This document shows, piece after piece, positions 54,250 to 62,350 of a stretch of DNA of 64,000 bases (positions within the stretch are counted from its first letter, which is position 1; each line of letters begins with the position of its first letter). The notes beneath the pieces are model-generated. The model saw only the letters and a list, made by a program, of their open reading frames with translations. It was not told the origin of the DNA and did not search any database. The position numbers were made by a program, and so were the translations under genes. The DNA is from Shimia sp. CNT1-13L.2 (GTDB lineage: Bacteria; Pseudomonadota; Alphaproteobacteria; Rhodobacterales; Rhodobacteraceae): NCBI RefSeq assembly GCF_024331145.1, contig NZ_JANDJO010000002.1, positions 575,467-639,466 of the forward strand, read 5' to 3'.

Positions 54250-54636
54250 CTAAACGGTGTTGTTGCGAATGGTGATTGTCTCAGTCTCGGGAAGGGCCTT
54301 CACGCGTACCTTGATTGTTCCGCCATATCCGTCACCGCCCATCACCTCTAGCGGGTTGTAGTAATCGCCATTCCATTGGATCAGATCGAATTTGTCGGGG
54401 GTTTCATTGGTTATCAGCAGTAGGTTTGCGTCACCGTTATACGGCTCTAGGGTCGTGAAACTATCTTCGCGCTGCCAATCCCTCATGCCGAACGTGTCGT
54501 CAATCAGATCATATTGAAAGCCCCCCGCGCCATCGGTCAGGGCGGTCCCGTCTTCAATGGCAATGCGGTAAAGCTTGGCGGGTTTCCAAGCGGGGTTGAA
54601 CCTTGCGGCCCGTTTCAGTGTGGCGGAATAGGTCAT
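54250..54636 (-). CDS. Probable head-closure/head-tail adaptor protein
   Basis: A 128-residue protein, mostly beta-strand, with YRIAIEDGTALTDGAGGFQYDLIDDTFGMRDWQREDSF and a C-terminal strand-rich end. Size and place directly after the portal suggest a head-completion or head-tail adaptor, which a satellite needs to accept a helper tail. The family is not recognised from sequence alone. Its ATG overlaps the portal stop. Confidence 0.5.
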   Translation of the reverse strand: MTYSATLKRAARFNPAWKPAKLYRIAIEDGTALTDGAGGFQYDLIDDTFGMRDWQREDSFTTLEPYNGDANLLLITNETPDKFDLIQWNGDYYNPLEVMGGDGYGGTIKVRVKALPETETITIRNNTV

Positions 54637-55694
54637 TCGGCGGGTTCCTCTTTGGCTGGATGTGCCTTGGGCAGGGACAAGCCTTCCCAGCCGACCAACT
54701 GCATGGCCGTCGCAAGAGGCACACCAGAGTTCACCAGAACACCCACGGCACGAGCACGGCCCGCCACGTCGCTGGACATCAAGGCGTCAAGGCTCAGGCG
54801 GGTGATGCCTAGTTTGGCTGTCAATTCGGGGGTGATCATCCGTGCCAGAGGGTCAACAGTCTGTAAGGCGAACAAGCGATAAGCTTCCCTCATGGCCCCC
54901 GCGTTCCCGTTGGAGGTCATCAGGGCTGGTGGAACGCCCGCCGCTGTCAGCAAGCGTTCGTGCAAGCTAGTGGTCGCGGGGTTTAGATCGGCCTTTTGCA
55001 GATCGGGGGTCAAGTCAACGCGCCTTAGTTCGGAACGGTCCCCACCGGCATGAGTGGCAAAATCGGCCTTGGACGTGACCACGGCAAGCGAGCCATTGCG
55101 CAAGCCAGAAAGGGCCTTTGATTGTTGTTCCTCGGGAATGCTTGCCGACATCGGCAACAGGCCTTTGCCGGTCATGGGCAGAGCCGCAGAGACTGCCTGT
55201 TCAATTTCAGCCATCAGCGTGGGGGATAGCCCCATGAGCGCAAATGGGCTTCGGCCTTGCCACGGGGTTGCGGGGTCGGGATTGATCACCAGTTTTAGCA
55301 CCTCTGGGGCCAGCGCCTTCACGGTTTCGGTGCTGCTCACCTTGGCGATATGCAGGTGAAACTTTCCGTCTGCAAATTCATCCCAATACGCAACGCGCAC
55401 CAGTTCCAGCTCATTGGCGTGAACCCGAATGTGCCAACAGCTTTCCCCCCTTAGGCAAAGGTCCAGACCTATTGACGCCAGAATGTCAGGGGTCAGCACA
55501 TCGGCCAGAGGCTCAGGGGTGAGCATAGAGAATGCCCGCGACCAAACACCCACGCAGGTGCCAACCGTTGCCGACAGGGCCGCAGAGCCATCCATTGACA
55601 GGTTCTTGCGTCGGGCGTCGATGTATTGCGCCGTTACCACCGGGAACGCACTGCGCTGTTCCAGATCGGGTTTCTTCTTGAATGGCCAGATCAT
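54633..55694 (-). CDS. Phage portal protein
   Basis: A 353-residue HK97-type portal. MIWPFKKKPDLEQRSAFP is a typical start. The body has GVWSRAFSML, LDLCLRGESCWHI, PWQGRSPFALMGLSP and a C-terminal LTAAGVPPALMTSNGNAGAMREAYRLFALQTVDPLARMI, the stem/crown region. It forms the DNA entry vertex. Slightly shorter than phage portals (about 400). It follows the connector with an ATGA-type overlap, after rather than before the capsid genes. Confidence 0.85.
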   Translation of the reverse strand: MIWPFKKKPDLEQRSAFPVVTAQYIDARRKNLSMDGSAALSATVGTCVGVWSRAFSMLTPEPLADVLTPDILASIGLDLCLRGESCWHIRVHANELELVRVAYWDEFADGKFHLHIAKVSSTETVKALAPEVLKLVINPDPATPWQGRSPFALMGLSPTLMAEIEQAVSAALPMTGKGLLPMSASIPEEQQSKALSGLRNGSLAVVTSKADFATHAGGDRSELRRVDLTPDLQKADLNPATTSLHERLLTAAGVPPALMTSNGNAGAMREAYRLFALQTVDPLARMITPELTAKLGITRLSLDALMSSDVAGRARAVGVLVNSGVPLATAMQLVGWEGLSLPKAHPAKEEPAE

Positions 55695-56245
55695 TTGCGC
55701 ACCTCACTTGCCAGCAACGCCCCGGCACCCGAACCGTAGAACAGGCCCATGAGGTGTTCGCGGGTAAATCCGCTGTCACCGGCGTTCTGTGACTTGAATT
55801 CACGCCGTTGGGGCGAATACACCAGTTGATAGACCGCCAGATTGAACACCGCTTGCAGCACGTGAGACTTGGGTGTCGGTGGCGTCACTGTGTCTGGTTG
55901 GGTCAGACGATAGGTCAATGGACCTTCGAGTTCGATCATCCCGGCAATGTAGGTTTCAGAATGGGACACCCATTCGCCGCCGCTCAGGGCTTCGACTGTC
56001 AGAGTCTCGGGGAAGGGATAGCGGGGCCAAGTGTAGAGTTCGGCCCCCTTAACCCTCAAAACTACGCTACCAGCCGTCACGGGGTAGTATGTGCGGCCCG
56101 TAAAGGTTTCGGCCTGTTCCCATGCCGCTGAAATCAACGCTTGGGCTTGAGCTTCTGTCACGCCCGCTTCTAGCGCCACCTCAGAGGCAATGGGAGAAGC
56201 TGGCAGTTCGCCACGGGTGAAGTCGGTTGAAATGTGTTCGATCAT
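55691..56245 (-). CDS. Head-tail connector-like protein (gp6 type)
   Basis: A 184-residue protein starting at the ATG at 56245 (MIEHISTDFTRGELP). It has ALISAAWEQAETFTGRTYYP, a helical block often found in gp6/YqbG-type connector proteins that form a ring beneath the portal, and FNLAVYQLVYSPQRREF. The C-terminal part is longer than in minimal gp6 proteins. It overlaps the protease stop and the portal start, so it is in the head operon. Confidence 0.65.
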   Translation of the reverse strand: MIEHISTDFTRGELPASPIASEVALEAGVTEAQAQALISAAWEQAETFTGRTYYPVTAGSVVLRVKGAELYTWPRYPFPETLTVEALSGGEWVSHSETYIAGMIELEGPLTYRLTQPDTVTPPTPKSHVLQAVFNLAVYQLVYSPQRREFKSQNAGDSGFTREHLMGLFYGSGAGALLASEVRK

Positions 56246-56829
56246 GGCAGAATGATCCTTTGAGGTTTTGTGCAAATGTTTGCACAGCCCACCGCTCTAA
56301 GTTCGGCCTCACTCGCCTCATATGCGGGGCGGGTCACCAGACTGAGTTCATACAAGAGCAAGGCTGACAGTTCTCGGATCATGACGCCGGGATTTCCCGG
56401 CTCGGGCACCAGCCGTTCAGCATCCGGTACCACGTCCTTGGGTGGCACCCGAAAGCCCGGTGACACGCCCTTGATCAGACCGGCCCCGACCATCGCAAGG
56501 GCGTCTGTCACATGGGTGGCACGTTCGGCCCCTTCGGGAATTGTCGCGATGAACTCAAGAAAATCTTCGGTGTCATTGAATTCCATCGTGTTGGAACGTT
56601 TCGAGGCAAGCGGGCGGTCAAAGGAATGGCCCACTAACAAGTTCACTTCGCGGTCGGGGTCTTTCAACGTGAAGTCAAAGGCCCCCGGCAGAATGGTTTC
56701 CTTTCGCACGGTGCCCCGGTCAGCAAGCACCGCAAGAGCTTTGTAAGGGAAACGTCCTAAAATCGTCGGACGCCCCCCTTGTTGCCGCACCTCAAGGGAT
56801 TGTGCGGCCCATATGGCGCGGCATTCCAT
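56242..56829 (-). CDS. HK97-type prohead protease
   Basis: A 195-residue serine protease (U35/S78-like) that trims the capsid scaffold domain. It has GRFPYKALAVLADRGTVRKETILPGAF, LLVGHSFDRPLA with the catalytic His68, and a C-terminal REISAL-type RELSALLLYELSLVTRPAYEAS carrying the Ser. The gene directly follows the capsid gene in transcription order, opposite to the usual protease-before-capsid arrangement. Confidence 0.88.
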   Translation of the reverse strand: MECRAIWAAQSLEVRQQGGRPTILGRFPYKALAVLADRGTVRKETILPGAFDFTLKDPDREVNLLVGHSFDRPLASKRSNTMEFNDTEDFLEFIATIPEGAERATHVTDALAMVGAGLIKGVSPGFRVPPKDVVPDAERLVPEPGNPGVMIRELSALLLYELSLVTRPAYEASEAELRAVGCANICTKPQRIILP

Positions 56830-56831
56830 TG

Positions 56832-58073
56832 TTACGCCGCTGTCTTGGCGACGTTGGTCACCTTGAGGAAATGCGTATCCTGACGCTGTACCAGCACATC
56901 AGGGAATGCGAACACCGTCAGCGCCACCTTGCCGGTTTTGCTTTCCGAGTACGGATCAACAATCAACTCAGGGGCACCCCACATGGGCACATAAGCATGA
57001 CCCTTGGTAGCCCCGATATAGGCAGTTGCGGTGTCACCGGCAGTATCACTGACTTGGGTCGAGAACGTCAGTTTGGACGTGATCTTTTTCATCATGTCCA
57101 GTTGCGTGAACCCGTCGCCAAAGGACGTTTTCAGCAACGACGCCAGCATGAACGGAACGCCTGCAACATGAATGCCGTCCATGCTGTTCAGCTTGGCCGA
57201 GACCATCACTTCGGTGATCCAGTCCACCCAGTTCTGATAGGTGGCTTCGGTCCCACCTGCGTCCTTGCTGGTGATGCTGCCAAGGTTTTCGAGGCCAGTG
57301 GGCTGTTGATCTGCCCCGGTGCCTTGGAATACGGCAAGGTCAAGAGCCTCGCGGATCACTTCGGACAGATCACGACGCAGCATCGGTTCAAGAGCCGAGT
57401 TCTCGCGGATTGCCTGACGGGTCAGTAGGTAGCGGGCCGTAAGGGTGCGCAGGGTAGGTTCCTTCACCGCTGTGGTAATTGCAGCAGCATCTGCGCCCGA
57501 GCCTTCGGCCACCCACGATGCAGAGGCCCCAGCGGTCATTTCAGGGAACCGGGGCTTGCCGGTCACCTGAATGGTCTGGACGCCAAACGATTGAGCCGCC
57601 GATTGTTCGAACAGGCGTTCGAGGGCGTTCATCGTCGGACGGCTGGCCAGCTTGCCGCCGGAACTGTCCGGTGCGGTAATCGTTGCGTCCGCGCGGGTTT
57701 GCAGGGCTTCCCACGGCAGATAAGTGCCCCGGGAGGCCTTGCCATTGCGCACTTCGAGTTCTGCAATCACTTCGGCTTCACGGCCCTCAATGACGCGCTG
57801 ACCTTCGAGGGTTTCCACCAGTGTGGCCAGATCAAAGGCGCGACATTCGGCAGCAAAGTCTTTGTCCGCGTTGTCGGGTTCCTTGATCTTGTCGCGTTCG
57901 GCACTTTCCAGCACCAAGGCCGCACGATACTCGATTTCTGCGCCCTCATAGGCTTCGGTGAGTGAGCGCAGTTCGGAGCGGGCGGCGTCGGTGATTTCAT
58001 CGGCCTTTTGGATCGCGGCCATTTTCTCACGACGCTTGGATTGCGCCAGTTTAATTTCATCGGATTTCAGCAT
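56832..58073 (-). CDS. HK97-type major capsid protein
   Basis: A 413-residue capsid protein starting at the ATG at 58073, preceded by aagga. The N-terminal about 100 residues are a charged coiled coil, the delta/scaffold domain removed by the protease. The mature shell domain starts near LPWEALQTRADATITAPD. It has the E-loop and P-domain segments ASASWVAEGSGADAA, KEPTLRTLTARYLLTRQAIRENS and DLSEVIREALDLAVFQGTG. Length and layout are complete. Confidence 0.92.
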   Translation of the reverse strand: MLKSDEIKLAQSKRREKMAAIQKADEITDAARSELRSLTEAYEGAEIEYRAALVLESAERDKIKEPDNADKDFAAECRAFDLATLVETLEGQRVIEGREAEVIAELEVRNGKASRGTYLPWEALQTRADATITAPDSSGGKLASRPTMNALERLFEQSAAQSFGVQTIQVTGKPRFPEMTAGASASWVAEGSGADAAAITTAVKEPTLRTLTARYLLTRQAIRENSALEPMLRRDLSEVIREALDLAVFQGTGADQQPTGLENLGSITSKDAGGTEATYQNWVDWITEVMVSAKLNSMDGIHVAGVPFMLASLLKTSFGDGFTQLDMMKKITSKLTFSTQVSDTAGDTATAYIGATKGHAYVPMWGAPELIVDPYSESKTGKVALTVFAFPDVLVQRQDTHFLKVTNVAKTAA

Positions 58074-58128
58074 TTTAATTTCCTTCAGGGTGTTATGAGA
58101 ATTTCGCACGGGGGCAGATCGGCTCATT

Positions 58129-58488
58129 TCATGGCGGTTGCCCCTTCCCATCCGGAGGAATGCCAGCCATCGCCAAGAATAGCTTTCGCCCTGGCACATT
58201 GCTGCGCTTGATCGGTTTGGGGCCTTTCCGCCGCCCGATAGCGTCCCATTTTTCCTTTGCGGATTTGGATGCGTGGCAAGGCTGGCAGAGCCATTGCAGG
58301 TTCGATTGATCGTATTCGCTCAGGCCATGCGCCTCGCATTTGGCGCGGGGAATGATGTGATCGGCTTGGCCGTGCATACCGACAAAGCGATTGCATTTCT
58401 GGCACCGGAACCCCGCCCGCTTGGCCACAGCTTCCCGCGTGTCGCGATACCATGCCACGTGATCCAATATGGTGCGCCCCACGCCCAT
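58129..58488 (-). CDS. Phage-type HNH endonuclease
   Basis: A 119-residue HNH protein: C29/C32, the ADHIIPRAK core (D43-H44), N63, and C68/C71 with H72. Such HNH nucleases sit beside terminase genes of cos-type phages and act with the terminase in DNA maturation. It overlaps the TerL stop (ATGA at 58488) and lies 55 bases before the capsid start, which fits a packaging role rather than a homing one. Confidence 0.9.
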   Translation of the reverse strand: MGVGRTILDHVAWYRDTREAVAKRAGFRCQKCNRFVGMHGQADHIIPRAKCEAHGLSEYDQSNLQWLCQPCHASKSAKEKWDAIGRRKGPKPIKRSNVPGRKLFLAMAGIPPDGKGQPP

Positions 58489-60140
58489 CAGATCACCTCA
58501 ATTTCATATTCGGGGGTGACCGCATCCCGTTCGCGGTAGAGAGCCGACGCAGCCAGAACCAAGGCCTGACAAACGTCAATTCGGCTCATCAGGCTGGACT
58601 TGACCAGTTGCATGGCCCCGGTGGCGTGAACCCGCACGTCAGCTTCGGCAATCCCAGCCTCAATCAATCGGCTGCGCCGCATTTTCAGAGAACCCGACAG
58701 GAACAGCTTGCGGGTGGCCCGAATGTCCGCGTCACCGTCGCGGGGGCCTTGGCCCCGAAACACGGGTTGCCAATCCAGCTTGGCACGGCTCAGAGCGTTC
58801 AACAGATCTTCACGCCGGTATCGGTCGCACGACACGTTCACGACAGTGTGCGGCCCGATCATCCTGACCACCATCGGCAAGAAGGCGTCCAGATCGGTAA
58901 TCCGCCCCGGTGTCGTGAACAATGAACCTTCAGCCTCGCAATCGGTGTAGACGGTTCCCACCCGGTCACGCTTGCCGCGCTCGTGCAAGGTCATAGCTTC
59001 CCCCGGGAAGGCTCCGACTGCCTTCACCAAGCCGCTTTCATACACCGCGCAAGCCGCTGTCATGCTGGATGAACCGCCAAGATCCAGCCCCACAAAACAG
59101 GCTTCCCCCGGTTCAGGTTCGGCGGTTGGCTCATAACAGTTTTGCAGGGTGTTGTAGGTCACCAGCAATTCGCGGGCGGGGTTGCCCGGTAAATTCAGAT
59201 GAGACGTTTTGAAGTCTTCGAGGTTGCCCGACGCCTTGGCCTTTTCGAATGCATCCCGAATGAAGGCCTTGGACTTGATCTTGAACCCGCCGGGGGTGGC
59301 CTTTTCCCATTGGGCAGGATCGCCGGGGTCAGCGCTCTTGTCAGCCGCGTACAGGGCCACATGGGTGGCGTCGTCGGGGGCTTCGAGGATTTCTGAGAAC
59401 TTGGGGCTATCTAGGCGGGTGCCTGTCAGGATTTGCGAACCGTCCCTTGCCGCAAGGGCGTTGAATGTAGCGTCAAACAATTCGTCTTGTCGACGCGGGA
59501 ACAATCCGGCTTCGTCCAAAATGGCAAGGTCAACGTCATCACCGTGGCCTGATTTGCTGTCACCGCTCAAAAGCTGGCATTGGCCATTCCCTACCACCAG
59601 CCGACCGGGGCTAGGCGCGTGACGCAGAGCAATTTCATCCTCGCGCCCGATTGCAGTCATCAGATCAACGGCAGCTTGAGGAACGAACTTAGAAAAACGC
59701 GCAGTGGGGGCCACACACACGGCCTTGAACATGGGAATGAATATCGGACTGTCAGGCAACATTCGCGCCAGCAACAGGAAGCCCATGAATGTTGACTTGC
59801 CCGTTTTACGGGGAAGCGAAAGAACGCTGGTACGATAGCGCGGGGAACCGTCAACCTGTTCAAGGTATGCGCTCAAAAACTCCAACTGGAAACGATGAAG
59901 GTCAAAGGGCTGGCCTCGGGATATGCCAGCAGGAACTACAAAGGTTTCACGGCCCCACACAGCCACGGCCTTGGCTTCGTCGCTCACTTTCTGGGGCTTG
60001 GTTAGCCGTAGAGCCATCGGTTCCGATCCTTCGCGCGAGAATGAAACCTCTCCCCCATCTCCGAAAGTATCTGGCCAAAGGTTCTTCCCGCTCAGGGTTC
60101 CCTTAGGCCTTGGGGCGTGGTCGCGCGTCTGCAATGTCAT
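58488..60140 (-). CDS. terL: Terminase large subunit
   Basis: A 550-residue packaging motor. The ATPase domain has Walker A LPRKTGKST (109-117) and Walker B VDLAILDE (203-210). The C-terminal nuclease domain has CFVGLDLGGSSSMTAACAVYES and, near the end, further acidic residues. An internal start (MALRLTKPQ, residue 42) is possible. No recognisable small terminase subunit precedes it, although the two small genes upstream encode DNA-binding proteins. Confidence 0.93.
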   Translation of the reverse strand: MTLQTRDHAPRPKGTLSGKNLWPDTFGDGGEVSFSREGSEPMALRLTKPQKVSDEAKAVAVWGRETFVVPAGISRGQPFDLHRFQLEFLSAYLEQVDGSPRYRTSVLSLPRKTGKSTFMGFLLLARMLPDSPIFIPMFKAVCVAPTARFSKFVPQAAVDLMTAIGREDEIALRHAPSPGRLVVGNGQCQLLSGDSKSGHGDDVDLAILDEAGLFPRRQDELFDATFNALAARDGSQILTGTRLDSPKFSEILEAPDDATHVALYAADKSADPGDPAQWEKATPGGFKIKSKAFIRDAFEKAKASGNLEDFKTSHLNLPGNPARELLVTYNTLQNCYEPTAEPEPGEACFVGLDLGGSSSMTAACAVYESGLVKAVGAFPGEAMTLHERGKRDRVGTVYTDCEAEGSLFTTPGRITDLDAFLPMVVRMIGPHTVVNVSCDRYRREDLLNALSRAKLDWQPVFRGQGPRDGDADIRATRKLFLSGSLKMRRSRLIEAGIAEADVRVHATGAMQLVKSSLMSRIDVCQALVLAASALYRERDAVTPEYEIEVI

Positions 60141-60373
60141 GGAATGCTGGGTAGATCATTCATCCCGCTGCCAGCGTCAGCGATGGGTGCTAAGCCCATC
60201 GGAATGAATGATATGTCGCCACCGTCAGACCATCGCTCGAACACAAGGACAATGGACAGAACCGCAATCGCTAGCTCTCGCGACGGGGACAACGAATAGA
60301 ACAACAGTCTTCAGACAATGAAGCTCTAAGACTTAGGGTAATATAATACCCCATTTGGGTCAACAGCATATGT
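60141..60373. other. Non-coding region upstream of the head operon with a nested palindrome
   Basis: A 233-bp gap with no plausible gene. Outer arms atcattcat (60155-60163) and atgaatgat (60204-60212) enclose an inner stem cgatggg/cccatcg (about 60181-60201). The position just upstream of terL could hold the head-operon promoter, an operator for the ribbon-helix-helix proteins, or a packaging (cos/pac) site. All three roles are inferred. Confidence 0.5.
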
Positions 60374-60568
60374 TCACTTCTTGACCGGTGCCGACGGATA
60401 GTCGGGCTTTTTGGGCTTTAGACCTCGTTCGAGTGCTTCGCGATGTAGCAGGCGGGAAATGATCTGCGGTCGTGTCTCATTTGAGGCCTGCGCCATGCTA
60501 TCCATCAGATTGCGGTCGTAGTTGTGCAGATTGATCTGCACCATACCGCTGCGTCGGTTCTTTGCCAT
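60374..60568 (-). CDS. Ribbon-helix-helix (Arc/MetJ-type) protein
   Basis: A 64-residue protein with a beta-strand MVQINLHNYD, then two helices (RNLMDSMAQASNETRPQIISRLLHREALERG), the plan of Arc-type repressors. The Lys/Pro-rich tail ends in PSAPVKK. It follows a second ribbon-helix-helix gene with four bases between. It probably regulates the element's head operon or replication genes. Confidence 0.75.
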   Translation of the reverse strand: MAKNRRSGMVQINLHNYDRNLMDSMAQASNETRPQIISRLLHREALERGLKPKKPDYPSAPVKK

Positions 60569-60572
60569 TTTC

Positions 60573-60782
60573 TCAGTACCCTGTTGCTTCGAGGAGATCG
60601 GTTATCATTGCCCGTGTCACATGTGCCTTCGACAAGCCTTGGTCGGTCGTCAGTTTTGTGAAGCGGTCGAGAAGGTCAGTGGGTAGATCCACAGATAAGC
60701 GTCGGGTCTCACCCTGTTCATTCTTGCTTCGCAACAGAGCAGAGGTGTTTGGCCCAATGGCCTTGGTCGGGGTCTTAGACAT
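60573..60782 (-). CDS. Ribbon-helix-helix protein
   Basis: A 69-residue protein starting at the ATG at 60782 (MSKTPTKAIG); the upstream in-frame ATG lies in its ribosome-binding sequence aagga. The strand RRLSVDLPTDLLDRFTKLT plus SKAHVTRAMITDLLEATGY form a ribbon-helix-helix. ParD/CopG-like antitoxin function is possible, but no toxin gene is adjacent. It lies 18 bases after the replication-like gene. Confidence 0.75.
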   Translation of the reverse strand: MSKTPTKAIGPNTSALLRSKNEQGETRRLSVDLPTDLLDRFTKLTTDQGLSKAHVTRAMITDLLEATGY

Positions 60783-60800
60783 GTTCGTTCCTTCCAAGCT

Positions 60801-61754
60801 TTAAGCCGAAACTTCGAAATCATTGAAGGCGCTCAGTGGTAGGTCGGGATAGTCCTTCAAAAACATCGCCGCATGCTGTTGCGGAGACAGATCGGGGTAC
60901 AGGTGTTCAAGGTACGCTTGATAGTTTTCGAATTGCGGGGGCAGATCAGCGTGAAGGCTATATGAGGGCTTCTTCTTCCTCTTCTTCCCGAGAACACTAT
61001 TCCTCTTAAGGTCCTTCCCGTCCAAACCGGCAATGCCAGGTTCTGCTTCACTACTTTCTGTTTCTTTTTCTGTTTCTGTATAAGAAACCACCGTGGACGG
61101 CGAAACCGGTGTCCCTGTGAGCGGGGATTTGGTGGCAGGTAAATCACCGTGGGCCGGGACTTGGTTCCTAGCCAAGCGACCCTTTGATGCCGTCCAGATT
61201 TCCTGCACCATCGGCAGCAACAGGGTCATGCCCTGTTCGCCTTTGTCCCACTCCTTCACCAAGTGATGCAGGGTCAAGTTTCGCGGATCACTACTGTTTA
61301 GTAGGTCAAGGTTCATCGCTTCATCCCAAACCGATTGAAGGCTGGAACCGTAGTGTTTCCATGCGTACCCCAACATATTCACTAGCTTGAGTGTGGCCCC
61401 GCTCGGGCGCATGTGAAGCGTTTTTACGCCTTTCACTTTGCGCTGATTGGTTTCGATCCGTTCGTGGCGTTTCAGGGCTGCAACAGCGTCTTGAGATTGC
61501 CTGACAGTGATCGCGTTTTTCTTGGCCAGCGTCTCATGAGTGGCAAATGACCATTCGCCAATCTTTCCGCATTGTTGCCGGTAGGGATACCAGATCAGCG
61601 AGTGAGCCATGATTGCGGCTTGCGCGCGTGATTTGCTTCCCATCTTGTCAGCGGTCAGCAAGAAGCTCGTCTGCATGAGCCGCTGATAGTTCTTCACTAG
61701 CGGGTCATAAGGCTCCGGGCGGCGGCTTTTCGGGTTTTTCCATGTGTTCGACAT
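60801..61754 (-). CDS. Replication initiator-like protein
   Basis: A 317-residue protein. The N-terminal about 130 residues contain a winged-helix-like region (MAHSLIWYPYRQQCGKIGEWSFATHETLAKKNAITVRQSQDAVAALKRHERIETNQRKV), as in phage replication proteins of the O type. The middle is Ser/Thr/Glu-rich and disordered. The C-terminus has LPPQFENYQAYLEHLYPDLSPQQHAAMFLKDY, a small helical domain. A replication role is inferred from the fold pattern and the place between alpA and the regulators. Confidence 0.6.
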   Translation of the reverse strand: MSNTWKNPKSRRPEPYDPLVKNYQRLMQTSFLLTADKMGSKSRAQAAIMAHSLIWYPYRQQCGKIGEWSFATHETLAKKNAITVRQSQDAVAALKRHERIETNQRKVKGVKTLHMRPSGATLKLVNMLGYAWKHYGSSLQSVWDEAMNLDLLNSSDPRNLTLHHLVKEWDKGEQGMTLLLPMVQEIWTASKGRLARNQVPAHGDLPATKSPLTGTPVSPSTVVSYTETEKETESSEAEPGIAGLDGKDLKRNSVLGKKRKKKPSYSLHADLPPQFENYQAYLEHLYPDLSPQQHAAMFLKDYPDLPLSAFNDFEVSA

Positions 61755-61760
61755 TCCGCC

Positions 61761-62069
61761 TCACCCCACGCGATTGGCGTCGATAACTGCTTGCAGATCA
61801 GCCACCGCATAGCGCACAGCACCACCGGCAACCTTGATGAATGGCACCTTAGGCGGGATACCTTCCTTCTTGGCGTACCAGCGGTCGCGGGAAAGGTATT
61901 GGGCAGACACGCCCAAGATTTGAGCGGCAACGGGTTCTTTCACCAGTGGCAAGACGGTGATCGGTTGCGCTTTCGCCAGATCGGCAGCACTCGCGGGGGG
62001 AGTGGCTTGCACCAGAGCTGGTGCGGTCTTCGGTGCCGACTTTATCGGCTTCTTGATTTTCAGACCCAT
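61761..62069 (-). CDS. AlpA/excisionase-like helix-turn-helix protein
   Basis: A 102-residue protein with a Lys/Pro/Ala-rich N-terminal tail. The MerR/AlpA-type domain is PVAAQILGVSAQYLSRDRWYAKKEG, then VPFIKVAGGAVRYAVADLQAVID. AlpA proteins of phage satellites activate excision or the element's operon. Six bases separate it from the replication-like gene downstream, so the two are co-transcribed. The long tail is unusual. Confidence 0.78.
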   Translation of the reverse strand: MGLKIKKPIKSAPKTAPALVQATPPASAADLAKAQPITVLPLVKEPVAAQILGVSAQYLSRDRWYAKKEGIPPKVPFIKVAGGAVRYAVADLQAVIDANRVG

Positions 62070-62350
62070 GATAGGGCGTCCTTTCTCGTTTTGATCCGAG
62101 ACAGGAAACAGCCTGAATTAGAGGGAATGCCCCCGCGCGGATCACCAGTTTTAGTTCGATACGCCGCCTCGTGGACGACGACGAAACTCCGGTGCACTCC
62201 TTGCGTGGGTTCGTTCCAAAACCGTGGCGTATTTTCAAAGACGGTGTCAACAAGGTTTTTCAAGGTTGAGAAAGGGAGGTAAAAAATGTCGTTACATCAT
62301 ATATTTGCACGACGCTTTGAAGGTGGGTTAGGGTGATTTATTGAGCTAGA

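Noticed and set aside
62060..62263. 67-codon ORF between alpA and the integrase gene
   Set aside because: It overlaps the alpA start, has no convincing ribosome-binding site and has no recognisable pattern.
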